Shown piece after piece: positions 9,335 through 17,577 of a DNA stretch of 64,000 bases. A program made the position numbers and the translations under genes. The notes below the pieces were generated by a model. It was not told the origin of the DNA. It worked only from the letters and a program-made list of their open reading frames with translations, and did not search any database. Origin of the DNA: Leucobacter viscericola (GTDB lineage Bacteria; Actinomycetota; Actinomycetes; Actinomycetales; Microbacteriaceae); NCBI RefSeq assembly GCF_011299575.1, contig NZ_CP049863.1:1984001-2048000 (forward strand). Reading direction: 5' to 3'. Each line of letters starts with the position of its first letter. The stretch's first letter is position 1.

Positions 9335-10632
9335 AAACTCTCGACCTTATCGGCACAGCCGTAGGCAATACTTTCCGCTCGAAAACCCGCACGCTCCTCA
9401 CGATCCTCGCGATCTTTGTTGGTGCGTTCACGCTCACACTGACCAGCGGCCTTGGCACCGGCATCAACCAGTACATCGACGACACCGTGAGTGGAGTCGG
9501 ATCCTCAAACGCAATGACCGTGACCGGCACCCCCGAGAACTCGAACCCGATGGCGTCTGGCGATTCGGGGCCGGTCGAGTACAACCCCGATGCGGTCGCA
9601 ACGGGCAGGCCAGGATCCACCGTGATCGCTCTGACCCCTGCAAACATCGACACGATCAAGGGCACCAAGGGCGTCGAAAAGGTGCATGCAACCCGCAGCA
9701 TCTCACCCGACTACGTGCAGGTTGATGGCAGCAAGAAGTACGTGGCGAGCGTCGGTAGCCTCGTGCCGGGGCAGACCACTTTGCTGGCGGCCGGTGCCGA
9801 GCCCGCGAGCGATTCGACGTCGTTCGAGGTCGCGATCCCCGACAGCTACGTGAAGTCGCTTGGCTTCTCGAGTGCAAAAGACGCGCTCGGTGGCACACTC
9901 ACAATCGGGATCACCGACGCGATGCGCGCGCCGCACACAGTCGACGCGAAGATCGTGGGGGTTACCGAGCAGGCGCTCGTGTCGCCACTCGGGGCGAGTA
10001 TTCTGCCCAATGACACACTCACCAACAAGCTCTTCGAGCTGCAGAACACCGGCATTCCCACGGAACAGGCTGACCGCTACTCAAGCGCGACCGTGTGGTT
10101 TGCCTCTGACGCAAGCGATGCCCAGGTGTCGGCGCTGAAGGATCGGCTCGCCGACGAGGGCTTCACCGGCACCACCGTTGCCGATCAGCTCGGCATGATC
10201 AAGACCGTGATCGACGGCATCGTGCTCGTGCTGAACGCGTTTGCGATCATCGCGCTGCTCGCGGCAAGCTTCGGCATCGTGAACACCCTGTTCATGTCGG
10301 TGCAGGAGCGCACCCGCGAGATCGGCCTGATGAAGGCGATGGGCATGGGCAGCGGTCGCGTGTTCTCGCTGTTCAGCCTTGAGGCTGCGTTCCTGGGCTT
10401 CCTCGGCAGCGCGGTGGGTGTGATCATCGCGATGATCGCCGGCACGGCCTTGAGCTCGGCGCTGTCGACGTCACTGCTGGCAGACCTCAACGGGCTCACG
10501 CTGATCGCGTTCGACCCGGCATCGATCGCGACCATCATTCTCGTGGTGATGGGGATCGCGTTCCTCGCTGGAACGCTCCCAGCAGCACGCGCCGCGAAGG
10601 CCGACCCGGTAACCTCACTGCGATACGAGTAG
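9331..10632 (+). CDS. ABC transporter permease, MacB/FtsX-like
   Basis: 433 residues. One N-terminal membrane helix (about residues 20-45) is followed by a large extracytoplasmic MacB_PCD-like domain. Three C-terminal helices form the FtsX domain, with the conserved cytoplasmic motif QERTREIGLMKAMG near the first of them. Partnered with the overlapping ATPase, it would form a mechanotransmission-type exporter for peptides, lipids or antibiotics. A hairpin at 10650-10722 closes the operon 17 bases after the stop. Confidence 0.92.
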   Translation: MKTLDLIGTAVGNTFRSKTRTLLTILAIFVGAFTLTLTSGLGTGINQYIDDTVSGVGSSNAMTVTGTPENSNPMASGDSGPVEYNPDAVATGRPGSTVIALTPANIDTIKGTKGVEKVHATRSISPDYVQVDGSKKYVASVGSLVPGQTTLLAAGAEPASDSTSFEVAIPDSYVKSLGFSSAKDALGGTLTIGITDAMRAPHTVDAKIVGVTEQALVSPLGASILPNDTLTNKLFELQNTGIPTEQADRYSSATVWFASDASDAQVSALKDRLADEGFTGTTVADQLGMIKTVIDGIVLVLNAFAIIALLAASFGIVNTLFMSVQERTREIGLMKAMGMGSGRVFSLFSLEAAFLGFLGSAVGVIIAMIAGTALSSALSTSLLADLNGLTLIAFDPASIATIILVVMGIAFLAGTLPAARAAKADPVTSLRYE

Positions 10633-10649
10633 GGGGCAGACTCCCGTTC

Positions 10650-10722
10650 GTGAGTGGCGGCGGCAACCAAGCAAAACCGTAAAGTTTGAACCCTCGGTTT
10701 TGCGGTTGCCGCCGCTGCTCAC
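10650..10722 (+). terminator. Long hairpin after the ABC exporter
   Basis: Arms at 10650-10679 and 10695-10722 pair over about 28 bases with a few mismatches, enclosing a 15-base loop. It follows the permease stop by 17 bases. No T-run follows it, so intrinsic termination is plausible but not certain. Confidence 0.6.
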
Positions 10723-10906
10723 ACCATGATGGGCACCCCCGGAGCCAACTATCGCGAGCACCGCTAGAAGTACCATCACATACATAAGACGCATTACCCG
10801 GCGAATTATTACGGATTTACAGTGATCACAACTCTTCCGAGAGCTGCGACCTCGAGAGTTTCACTCCCTGATTGCATCAGCAGGACCTTGTTACTCGAAA
10901 TTTATA

Positions 10907-10937
10907 TTGATATCATTTTCTCAAAGCTTGATATCAA
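10907..10937 (+). promoter_or_regulatory. Candidate autoregulatory operator of the vapBC-type locus
   Basis: The palindrome TTGATATCA occurs at 10907-10915 and again at 10928-10936 (extended to TTGATATCAA), 21 bases centre to centre, which is two helical turns on the same face. The pair lies just upstream of a strong GGAGGTGA ribosome binding site at 10942-10949. Ribbon-helix-helix antitoxins typically bind such paired sites as toxin-antitoxin complexes. Confidence 0.65.
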
Positions 10938-10954
10938 CGTTGGAGGTGACCGTC

Positions 10955-11227
10955 ATGGCTCAGTTGCTTATTCGTCAACTACCCGACGAAGTAAAGGAAG
11001 GTCTGCGTGAACGTGCTCGCGCGAGTGGCCGTTCCATGGAAGCCGAGGCTCGCGCTATCCTCACCGACTTCATATTTCCAACGAACGAGGTAAGTCTCGA
11101 ATACGACGGCCCTCAAGATGCCACCACACTTTTCGAACGTTACGGGGTAAAAATACTACCCAGTCGGCCAGAGGGTGGAGTCGTGAGCTTCGAAGAAACC
11201 CAGGCACTCATTGATGAGTTTGCATGA
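10955..11227 (+). CDS. FitA/VapB-type ribbon-helix-helix antitoxin
   Basis: 90 residues. The ATG at 10955 follows GGAGGTGA by five bases; the longer frame from 10907 lacks such support and reads through the operator. The N-terminal MAQLLIRQLPDEVKEGLRER pattern and 'GRSMEAEARAIL' are typical of FitA-like antitoxins of the ribbon-helix-helix class. The acidic C-terminal half would wrap around and inhibit the PIN toxin. The stop overlaps the toxin ATG by four bases, so synthesis is coupled. Confidence 0.88.
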   Translation: MAQLLIRQLPDEVKEGLRERARASGRSMEAEARAILTDFIFPTNEVSLEYDGPQDATTLFERYGVKILPSRPEGGVVSFEETQALIDEFA

Positions 11228-11652
11228 GTCGCTATCTACTCGACACCAACGTGCTGATCGCGCTACTTGATCCTGCCCAACAATTTCATGCGGCCGCAAA
11301 CCGCTGGTTCTATGGTGGCGCGATGCGTGACTGGCTCAGCTGCCCCATTACCGAGAACGGAACTGTTCGCATCATCAGTCTGCCAAAGTACCCAGGCGCA
11401 CGAACCCCCGGCATGGTGCTTGAGAGCCTCGGCACCCTCCTCACAGTCGGTAATCACGAGCACATTGCCGACGATGTCTCGCTGCTCAGCCCCGACATCG
11501 ACCCTTCTCGCCTCGAAACTTCAGCGCAGGTCACCGACACCTACCTCGCTCTACTCGCCCACAAACATGGCGCCCAACTCGCCACCTTCGACCGCCGCAT
11601 CTCAACGGCTGCGCTGCGGGTGCCCGGTGAGGTTTTTCAGGTTCCGGTGTAG
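11224..11652 (+). CDS. VapC-type PIN-domain toxin (ribonuclease)
   Basis: 142 residues. The four acidic residues expected of a PIN nuclease are present: D7 (LLDTNVLIALLD), E44 (ITENG), D105 (VTDTYLALLA) and D123 (ATFDRR). The active site therefore appears intact. It should be an Mg2+-dependent RNase that cuts tRNA or rRNA when freed from the antitoxin encoded immediately upstream. The gene ends only five bases before the converging stop of the FAD/Fe-S oxidase gene. Confidence 0.9.
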   Translation: MSRYLLDTNVLIALLDPAQQFHAAANRWFYGGAMRDWLSCPITENGTVRIISLPKYPGARTPGMVLESLGTLLTVGNHEHIADDVSLLSPDIDPSRLETSAQVTDTYLALLAHKHGAQLATFDRRISTAALRVPGEVFQVPV

Positions 11653-11657
11653 TCCGC

Positions 11658-14579
11658 TCAGTTTGGTGAAATCAGCGCCCGCCGCATCACCTCAGCGAGA
11701 TGCAGCCCCTCGGCGTCGGTTCCCTGCGAGATCTGCACGCGACACGAGAAGCCGTCAGCGATCACGAGATCTTCTGAGCCCGCCGCACGGATCTTCGGGA
11801 ACAGCTCGCGCTCACCGAGCGTCTGCGACATCTCGAAGTGCCCCGGTTCGAACCCCCAGTTGCCCGCGAGCCCGCAGCATCCACCGCCGACCACGTCGGT
11901 CGCGACGCCAAGCTTCTCAAGGATCGCCAACTCGTCACCGTACCCGGCGTTTGATTTCTGGTGGCAGTGCACCTGGCAGACGGCGCGCTGCGGTTTGGGA
12001 TCGGCGGGCGATCCTGCACCCGCGCCGCTGTCCGCCCGAGAACCGCCGAGCCGAGCAAACGGCCACTCGCCGCCCGCGGCAAGGTGATCGGCCACAAATG
12101 ACCCGAACGACACCGTCTGCCTTGAAAGCCGCGCCGCCCGCGGATCATCGGGCAACAGCTCAGTGCTCTCCTTCTGCAGCATCACGGTGCACGAGGGCTC
12201 AAGTCCCAGCACCGGGTACCCTGCGTCGAGCAGCGGACCCATCGTGTCGAGTGTCTGCTGCAGCATCCGCTTGGTCATGTCGAGCTGTCCAGTCGAGTGC
12301 CAGGTGAGCCCGCAGCACACGTCTCCCATCGGGATCAGCACCCGGTAGCCCATAGCCTCGAGCACCTCGATGGCCGCTTGCCCGGGTCCTGTCGCCGTGA
12401 AGTTCGTGAAGGTGTCGGGCCAGATGACGACGGTTGGCTTGGCATCGCCGGTAGTGGGCCCGGAGAGCCCGGTGGCCGCCGCCGAGCCGCGCGAGCGCTT
12501 ACGATGCCACTTGGCGAGCGACTGCTCCGAGAAGGTGATCATGCTGCGCTGTGGCTCAAGCCCGCCCAGCTTTTTCGTCAGCTCTTCAATCGGCCTAAAC
12601 GACTCAAGCCAGTTCAGCACCCGCAAGGATCCCGGCACCTTCGAGGCCGTCCGCATCAGCAGCGGCATCCACCCCATAGTGAAGTGCGCGCGCGGGCGAC
12701 GACGCCTACCGAAGAACGAGCGCAGTCCAGAGCCGTGGTGGTGATGCAGAAACTCGGATTTGTAGGTCGCCATGTCGACGTTCACGGGGCACTCGGCTTC
12801 GCAGGCCTTGCAAGACAGGCAGAGGTCGAGCACCTCGCGCACCTCTGCGGAGTGCCAGCCGTCGGTCAGTGTTTCACCACGCAGCATCTCGGCGAGGCTG
12901 CGCGAGCGCCCGCGCGTGGAGTTGTTCTCGTCGTGGCTCGCCTGGAACGAGGGGCACATCGCGCCAATGTCGGAGCGGCAGGATCCAACCCCCACGCAGC
13001 GGTTGACCGCGGCGGCGAACGAACCGCCATCGTGACTGAACGCGTGCACGGGGGTGATGTCGAACGTGCGGGCGCCCATGCCCGGTCGAATGCCCTGAGT
13101 GGCGGGCTCGGGATCAACCAGCACCCCGGGGTTGAACAGGTTTTTGGGGTCGAAGATGCGCTTGAACTGGCCAAACGCCGTGAGGGCCTCGGGTGAATAG
13201 ATCACCTCGAGCAGCTCAGAGCGCGCGCGTCCGTCGCCGTGCTCGCCCGACACGGATCCGCCGTAACTGCGCACGAGCTCCGAGGCCCGCGCCAAAAATC
13301 CGCGGTAGACCTGCATGCCCTGTTCGGTCGCGAAGTCGAACGAGATTCGGATGTGTACACACCCCTCGCCGAAGTGGCCGAAGGGGATGCCTCGTAGGTC
13401 GAGTTCGTCGAGCAGCGCGTAGAGGTCGCGCAGGTAGTCGGCGAGTTTTTCGGGAGGCACCGCCGAGTCTTCCCAGCCGGGCCAGGCCTCACCACCGTCG
13501 GGCAGGCGGGTCACGATGCCAGCGCCAGCCTCGCGAATCTCCCAGAGCGCCCGCGCCCGCAGCGGGTCGCTCACGACAACGGAATCAACAGCGAGGTCAC
13601 TCACAACACCGGGCAGATCCGCGGCGATCCCCTCGGCTTCCTCCGCCGATGCTCCCCCGACCTCGCAGTAGAGCCAGCCGCCACCGGCGGGCAGCTCGGC
13701 ACCAGCACCCTCGCGACCGGGCCGGCTGCGCAGTGCCTCGAGCAGATCCGCGCCCATGCCCTCGATCGTGGTGACCCCGGGCACACGCAGCCGGGGCGCC
13801 GCCGCGGCCGCATCGATCGCATCAGCAAACGAGAGCACCGCGAGTGCGGTCGCTGCCGGCTTGCGAACGAGCTTCACTTTGAGCTGGGTGATGATCCCGA
13901 GTGTGCCCTCGGAACCCGCAAACGCCTTGGCCGTATCGAAGCCGTTTTCACTCAGCAGGTAGTGCAGGCCGTAACCCGAAACCTGACGCGGAAACTGCCC
14001 GAGTTCCGTGCGCAGCATCGCGAGGTTGGCGTCGCGCAGTCCGCGCAGTGCATCGCTGAGATCAGGATCAGACGTGCCGCCCTTATAGAGTTCGACCTCG
14101 GTGCCGTCCGCGCGCATCATGACCAGCGACACGAGGTTGTCGGCGCTTGTGCCCCAGGCCACCGAGTGCGAGCCGCAGGCGTTGTTGCCGACCATGCCGC
14201 CGATCGTGCAGCGGGAATGCGTCGAGGGATCGGGCCCGTAGGTGAGCCCGTGCACAGCGGCGGCGTCTCGCAGCTGGTCGCAGATGACCCCCGGCTCGAT
14301 CGTCGCGGTCATCCTGTCGGGGTCGATATCGAGAATCCGATTGAAGTGACGGGAGGTGTCGATGATGAGCCCCTCCCCGATCGCGTTGCCCGCGACCGAG
14401 GTGCCACCACCGCGCATCGTCACCGACCAGCCGCGCTCCTGTGCCAGCGCGAGCGCCTCGCGAATCTCGTCGACGGAGCTCGGCTCGACGATTGCCTCGG
14501 GAAACCGCCGGTAGATGGAGGCGTCCGAGACGTAGACCGAGCGTGTGGCCAGGTCATCGCGCAGTGTCAGCATGGGCAT
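11658..14579 (-). CDS. FAD- and Fe-S-containing D-2-hydroxyacid dehydrogenase (YdiJ/GlcDF-like fusion)
   Basis: 973 residues. The N-terminal half is a VAO/PCMH-type FAD domain (RGGGTSVAGNAIG, GGMVGNNACGSHSV) with an FAD-linked oxidase C-terminal domain containing GEHGDGRARSELL. A GlcF/GlpC-like half follows. One cysteine cluster starts near residue 526 (CVGVGSC...CPS), a ferredoxin-type cluster near 583-600 (CLSCKACEAECP), and two CCG motifs lie near 753 and 898. Such fusions oxidise D-lactate, D-2-hydroxyglutarate or similar acids and pass electrons to the membrane. The substrate here is not determined. A palindrome separates it from the upstream catabolic operon, so it may be independently expressed. 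Confidence 0.88.
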   Translation of the reverse strand: MPMLTLRDDLATRSVYVSDASIYRRFPEAIVEPSSVDEIREALALAQERGWSVTMRGGGTSVAGNAIGEGLIIDTSRHFNRILDIDPDRMTATIEPGVICDQLRDAAAVHGLTYGPDPSTHSRCTIGGMVGNNACGSHSVAWGTSADNLVSLVMMRADGTEVELYKGGTSDPDLSDALRGLRDANLAMLRTELGQFPRQVSGYGLHYLLSENGFDTAKAFAGSEGTLGIITQLKVKLVRKPAATALAVLSFADAIDAAAAAPRLRVPGVTTIEGMGADLLEALRSRPGREGAGAELPAGGGWLYCEVGGASAEEAEGIAADLPGVVSDLAVDSVVVSDPLRARALWEIREAGAGIVTRLPDGGEAWPGWEDSAVPPEKLADYLRDLYALLDELDLRGIPFGHFGEGCVHIRISFDFATEQGMQVYRGFLARASELVRSYGGSVSGEHGDGRARSELLEVIYSPEALTAFGQFKRIFDPKNLFNPGVLVDPEPATQGIRPGMGARTFDITPVHAFSHDGGSFAAAVNRCVGVGSCRSDIGAMCPSFQASHDENNSTRGRSRSLAEMLRGETLTDGWHSAEVREVLDLCLSCKACEAECPVNVDMATYKSEFLHHHHGSGLRSFFGRRRRPRAHFTMGWMPLLMRTASKVPGSLRVLNWLESFRPIEELTKKLGGLEPQRSMITFSEQSLAKWHRKRSRGSAAATGLSGPTTGDAKPTVVIWPDTFTNFTATGPGQAAIEVLEAMGYRVLIPMGDVCCGLTWHSTGQLDMTKRMLQQTLDTMGPLLDAGYPVLGLEPSCTVMLQKESTELLPDDPRAARLSRQTVSFGSFVADHLAAGGEWPFARLGGSRADSGAGAGSPADPKPQRAVCQVHCHQKSNAGYGDELAILEKLGVATDVVGGGCCGLAGNWGFEPGHFEMSQTLGERELFPKIRAAGSEDLVIADGFSCRVQISQGTDAEGLHLAEVMRRALISPN

Positions 14580-14828
14580 CTTTCGTGAGTAGGGGACCCC
14601 TTCACCTCCACCTCCACCTCCCCCTTCGCCTCCACCCTCCCCCTCCCCTGCGGTGAACGCAAGTCAACATTTAGTCCTCTCATAATGTTGATTTGCGTTC
14701 ACCGCAGGGGGTTGGCCTCGGGAGGAGGCGGGGGTGGCAGGGTGCGGGGCAGAGTGGAGGCGGGGCGGCAGGGCAGGAGGCGGGCAGGGGCAGGCAGGGG
14801 TGGCGGGGCTGGGGTGGCGAAGAAGCCC
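14580..14828. other. Intergenic C-rich and G-rich tracts flanking a palindrome
   Basis: No gene is visible. On the plus strand 14590-14650 is strongly pyrimidine-rich (runs of CCTCC), and 14707-14818 is strongly purine-rich with many GGG runs. The palindrome 14645-14710 sits between them. The G-rich side has enough GGG blocks for a possible G-quadruplex. It would lie in the 3' untranslated RNA of the hydrolase gene as its C-rich complement. Confidence 0.6.
14645..14710 (-). repeat. 27-bp inverted repeat, shared-core palindrome (copy 1)
   Basis: Arms 14645-14671 and 14684-14710 pair over 27 bases with one G-U-type mismatch and a 12-base loop. The left arm contains GTGAACGCAAGTCAACATT, the same 19 bases found at 56817-56874. 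It lies 119 bases downstream of the hydrolase stop on the minus strand and before the oxidase gene. It has no T-tract in either direction, so it is at most an atypical terminator. Confidence 0.8.
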
Positions 14829-15749
14829 CTACGCGACGATGAGGGCCTTTTCGTGGGCGCTCTCCTCGAAGGCGGGAGTCAAGAACGCCTCGACCTGGTC
14901 GCACATCGCCACAAAGACGGGGTGATCGACGAACATGAAGTCATTGTGGCGACCGTCGACGCGGTAGAACACCTTGGGTGACGCTGCGGCCGCGAAGAGC
15001 CCCTCGGCCTCGGCGATCGGGTGCAGGGTGTTATCGACGCCGTGCGCAATGAACAGCGGGATCGTGTCGAGCCGAGCCGCAGCCTGCTCGACGTTGGTGC
15101 TGATGATCGACTCCGTGAACTGCAGCCGGGTCGGGTGGCCGAAGCCGTAGACCTGCTCAAGCTCGTTCGCCACGTAGTCCTTGGTGGCGGGATCGAGCGG
15201 GTAGTGCTCAAACGTGTCGGCGAGCTTCGACTCGCCCTCGAGCACGCGGCGCACGCGATCCTGCTCGACCTCCTCGAGAATTTTGGTCCACTCGTCGTAG
15301 GTGTGCACCGACTTGAGCCAGCGCTCCCCGTCGTAGAAGCCGTTCATCGCGACGACCGCCGCGACGTTGCGGCCGTGCTCGGCGGCCATCACCACGTTGG
15401 CGGCGCCCATGCCCCAGCCGAGCAGCGCGATGCGCTTCGGGTCAACGTTCGGCTGGTTCTGCACGAACGTGACGGCGTTGCGCACGTCTTCGACCTGCTG
15501 CTCAAGCAGCACGGTGCCCTTGGGACCCTCGCTGTCGGCCATACCGCGGTAGTCGAAGCCGAAGCAGACGTAGCCGCGCGCTGTGAACAGCTCGGCAAAC
15601 ATCTTGGGGTAGAACTCGTTGAAGCCCTGGTAGCCCGAGTTGACGATGAGCACGGGGTGGTTTCCGTCGGCAACGTAGTCGTCGGGGTAGTAGAAGCTCG
15701 CCTGCAGCACGGCGCCTTCGCTGTAGAAGGTCGTCTTCTTCTCGATCAT
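14829..15749 (-). CDS. Alpha/beta-hydrolase-fold protein without the usual nucleophile serine
   Basis: 306 residues. The fold is supported by the early strand PVLIVNSGYQG, the 'FGFDYRGMADSEG' region, and a nucleophile elbow reading LLGWGMGAANV. Residue 113 is glycine (codon GGC) where G-x-S-x-G enzymes have serine. The other expected residues are present: an aspartate in AHGVDNTLHP and a histidine in VDGRHNDFMF. It is either a non-hydrolytic member or one using another catalytic group. The ATG at 15749 follows AGAGGAAC. It is the last gene of the operon running down from 21926, 57 bases after the DUF6282 gene. Confidence 0.82.
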   Translation of the reverse strand: MIEKKTTFYSEGAVLQASFYYPDDYVADGNHPVLIVNSGYQGFNEFYPKMFAELFTARGYVCFGFDYRGMADSEGPKGTVLLEQQVEDVRNAVTFVQNQPNVDPKRIALLGWGMGAANVVMAAEHGRNVAAVVAMNGFYDGERWLKSVHTYDEWTKILEEVEQDRVRRVLEGESKLADTFEHYPLDPATKDYVANELEQVYGFGHPTRLQFTESIISTNVEQAAARLDTIPLFIAHGVDNTLHPIAEAEGLFAAAASPKVFYRVDGRHNDFMFVDHPVFVAMCDQVEAFLTPAFEESAHEKALIVA

Positions 15750-15806
15750 GGTGTTGTTCCTCTTTGTGTTCGGTGTTGTGTTTGGTTGTGGGTCTTTGGT
15801 TCAGGA

Positions 15807-16631
15807 TCAGGGCGCAAACAGCGCGAGAGGCACGTCGCTCGCGGCGGCCTGCAGGCGACCGCGGTCCACACCCTGCGCGGCGAGTGTGTCGATCAGCAGT
15901 TGCAGGGCCTCGGGAGGCGTGGGCGACGTCGGTTGCCCGGCATCCGAGGAGAGGATCAGCCGATCCCCCGCGGCGCGCGCGACCTCCGCCAGCAGCTCGG
16001 GCGTGCATCCCGGCTGGTGCAGCAGTTGGTAGCAGGTGATCTCGACGTACCCGCCCAGGGCGGCAAGCTCGGCGATCTCCGCGGCGTCAAGCCCGGGCAC
16101 GGTATACGAGGGGTGCGTCAGGAGCACTCGCCCAACGCCGAAGCGTTTGCTGTGCTCCAGCAACCAGCGCACCTCGGCACCGCTGACGTGGCCCGTGGCC
16201 AGCACGGCGTCGTGATCCGCGATCAGTGCGAGCACAGCCTCGGTGTCGGCGAGGGTCGAGGTGTCGACTGGCGGCAGCGCGTAAAACTGATCACCGATGC
16301 GGGGCTCGTCGTGGCAGAGCCTGGGCAATCCCGCGGTCTGCTGCGTGTGCGAGTCGGCGGTGGGCATCCAGACCACACGGCCCCCCGCGCTGAGGGTCGC
16401 CGCGACCGCGCTCGGGTTGACCCCGCCGCAGTGCTGGTTGAGGGCGATGCCACCAAACACCTGCAACCCGCTCGACTTGGCCGCGGCGTGGGCTCGGCCA
16501 ACGGTCGACTCGTAGTGGGCTTTGAGCACAAAACCGGTGTATCCGGCTGCGGCATATGCCTGGGCGATGTCCGTGTCGTCGCCGATGCGGTCAAGCACAT
16601 CTGGGCCCGCGTGCACGTGTGCGTCAAACAT
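15807..16631 (-). CDS. DUF6282 family protein (amidohydrolase-like TIM barrel)
   Basis: 274 residues starting at ATG 16631, which overlaps the nitrilase stop by eight bases and follows GGGAGG. The start motif MFDAHVHAGPD has the His-x-His pair typical of metal-dependent hydrolases. It is followed by LKAHYESTVGRAH, ATGHVSG, LTHPSY and LSSDAGQ, which supply further candidate metal ligands in the order seen in amidohydrolase-superfamily barrels. No reaction is established for the family to my knowledge. Position after a nitrilase-like amidase suggests it acts on the same compound or its product. An upstream extension of the frame is rejected because it only shadows the nitrilase. Confidence 0.8.
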   Translation of the reverse strand: MFDAHVHAGPDVLDRIGDDTDIAQAYAAAGYTGFVLKAHYESTVGRAHAAAKSSGLQVFGGIALNQHCGGVNPSAVAATLSAGGRVVWMPTADSHTQQTAGLPRLCHDEPRIGDQFYALPPVDTSTLADTEAVLALIADHDAVLATGHVSGAEVRWLLEHSKRFGVGRVLLTHPSYTVPGLDAAEIAELAALGGYVEITCYQLLHQPGCTPELLAEVARAAGDRLILSSDAGQPTSPTPPEALQLLIDTLAAQGVDRGRLQAAASDVPLALFAP

Positions 16632-17577
16632 CTTCGGCCTCCCGGTCGAGCAGGCGCTGCGTTTCACGTAAAACAACGTCGGCGCGCGACTCCCGCAAGA
16701 AGGGCCAGCGGCGGCGCAGTTCGCGCAGGTGAGCGAGGTCGAGATCGACGTCGAGCACTCCCTCGGAGTCGTCGGCGCGAGCGAGCACCTCACCCGAGGG
16801 TCCGTAGGCGGCAGAGCCGCCCCAGAAGCGACCGCACGGTTCTTCGCCCACGCGGTTCGAGAACACGATGTAGCACTGTAGCGATACGGCCAGGCCACGC
16901 AGCTGCGTGTCCCACGCCTCGCTGGTCGGCATGCCGACCTCGCTGATCACGCTGTTGCTCGGGGCGAGCAGCACCTCGGCGCCCTGCTGCGCGGCGATCC
17001 ACGCGAGCTGGGGCTGCCAGGCGTCGTTGCAGATGAGGGTCGCGACTCGTACGCTGCCACCACCACCACCACCGAGGGAAACGTCGGTGACCCGCACCCG
17101 ACCGCCGGGAACAAAGTGCTTGCGCTCTTCCCAGCGGCCGTAGGTGGGCAGGGTGATCTTGTGCTGGGACACGGGATCGGCGGGCGCCCCCGAAGCAGCG
17201 CCGCGCGATCCGGTGCCCTGCGAGCCAGCAGCAGCGCCGCGCGATCCGGCGCCCCCGCCCACAAGCACCGCCGCGTTGTACTGACCGTGCAGTGCACGCA
17301 CTGCGGTGCCGACGACGACCGCGGGACCGTGCTGGCCAAGTCGGACAAGCCGCGGGTCGCTAAGCGACAGCGGCAACACCTCGGGTACTCGCCCGAGATC
17401 GTAGCCGTGCGTCGCGAGCTCGGGGGTGAGCACGAGGTCGCGATCCGCGGCGGCCGCCACCGCGGCATCGAGCCGCGCGAGGTTGCCGTCGACGTCGCCG
17501 AGCATCGGAGCGGTTTGCAGCACACGCACGCGCAGCCGCTGCCCGGCGACGTCGGCAACAGGGAGCGTGTTAGGCAC
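16624..17577 (-). CDS. Nitrilase superfamily carbon-nitrogen hydrolase
   Basis: 317 residues from GTG 17577, which overlaps the binding-protein stop by eight bases. The catalytic triad is visible: Glu53 (LTPELATHGYD), Lys140 (QHKITLPTYGRWEE) and Cys183 (LICNDAW). Nitrilase-fold enzymes of this subgroup usually cleave linear amides or carbamoyl groups. Residues 109-133 form a Gly/Ala/Ser-rich insertion before the lysine strand, encoded partly by a 19-base direct repeat (17195-17213 and 17231-17249). A run of six glycines precedes the cysteine strand. In this operon it probably releases ammonia or an amine from the transported solute. Confidence 0.88.
   Translation of the reverse strand: MPNTLPVADVAGQRLRVRVLQTAPMLGDVDGNLARLDAAVAAAADRDLVLTPELATHGYDLGRVPEVLPLSLSDPRLVRLGQHGPAVVVGTAVRALHGQYNAAVLVGGGAGSRGAAAGSQGTGSRGAASGAPADPVSQHKITLPTYGRWEERKHFVPGGRVRVTDVSLGGGGGGSVRVATLICNDAWQPQLAWIAAQQGAEVLLAPSNSVISEVGMPTSEAWDTQLRGLAVSLQCYIVFSNRVGEEPCGRFWGGSAAYGPSGEVLARADDSEGVLDVDLDLAHLRELRRRWPFLRESRADVVLRETQRLLDREAEDV

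Noticed and set aside
12297..13196. 299-codon plus-strand frame
   Set aside because: Antisense to the Fe-S half of the FAD oxidase, whose cysteine motifs are intact.
15021..16946. 641-codon plus-strand frame
   Set aside because: It is antisense to the hydrolase, DUF6282 and nitrilase genes, which have motifs, ribosome binding sites and coupled starts.
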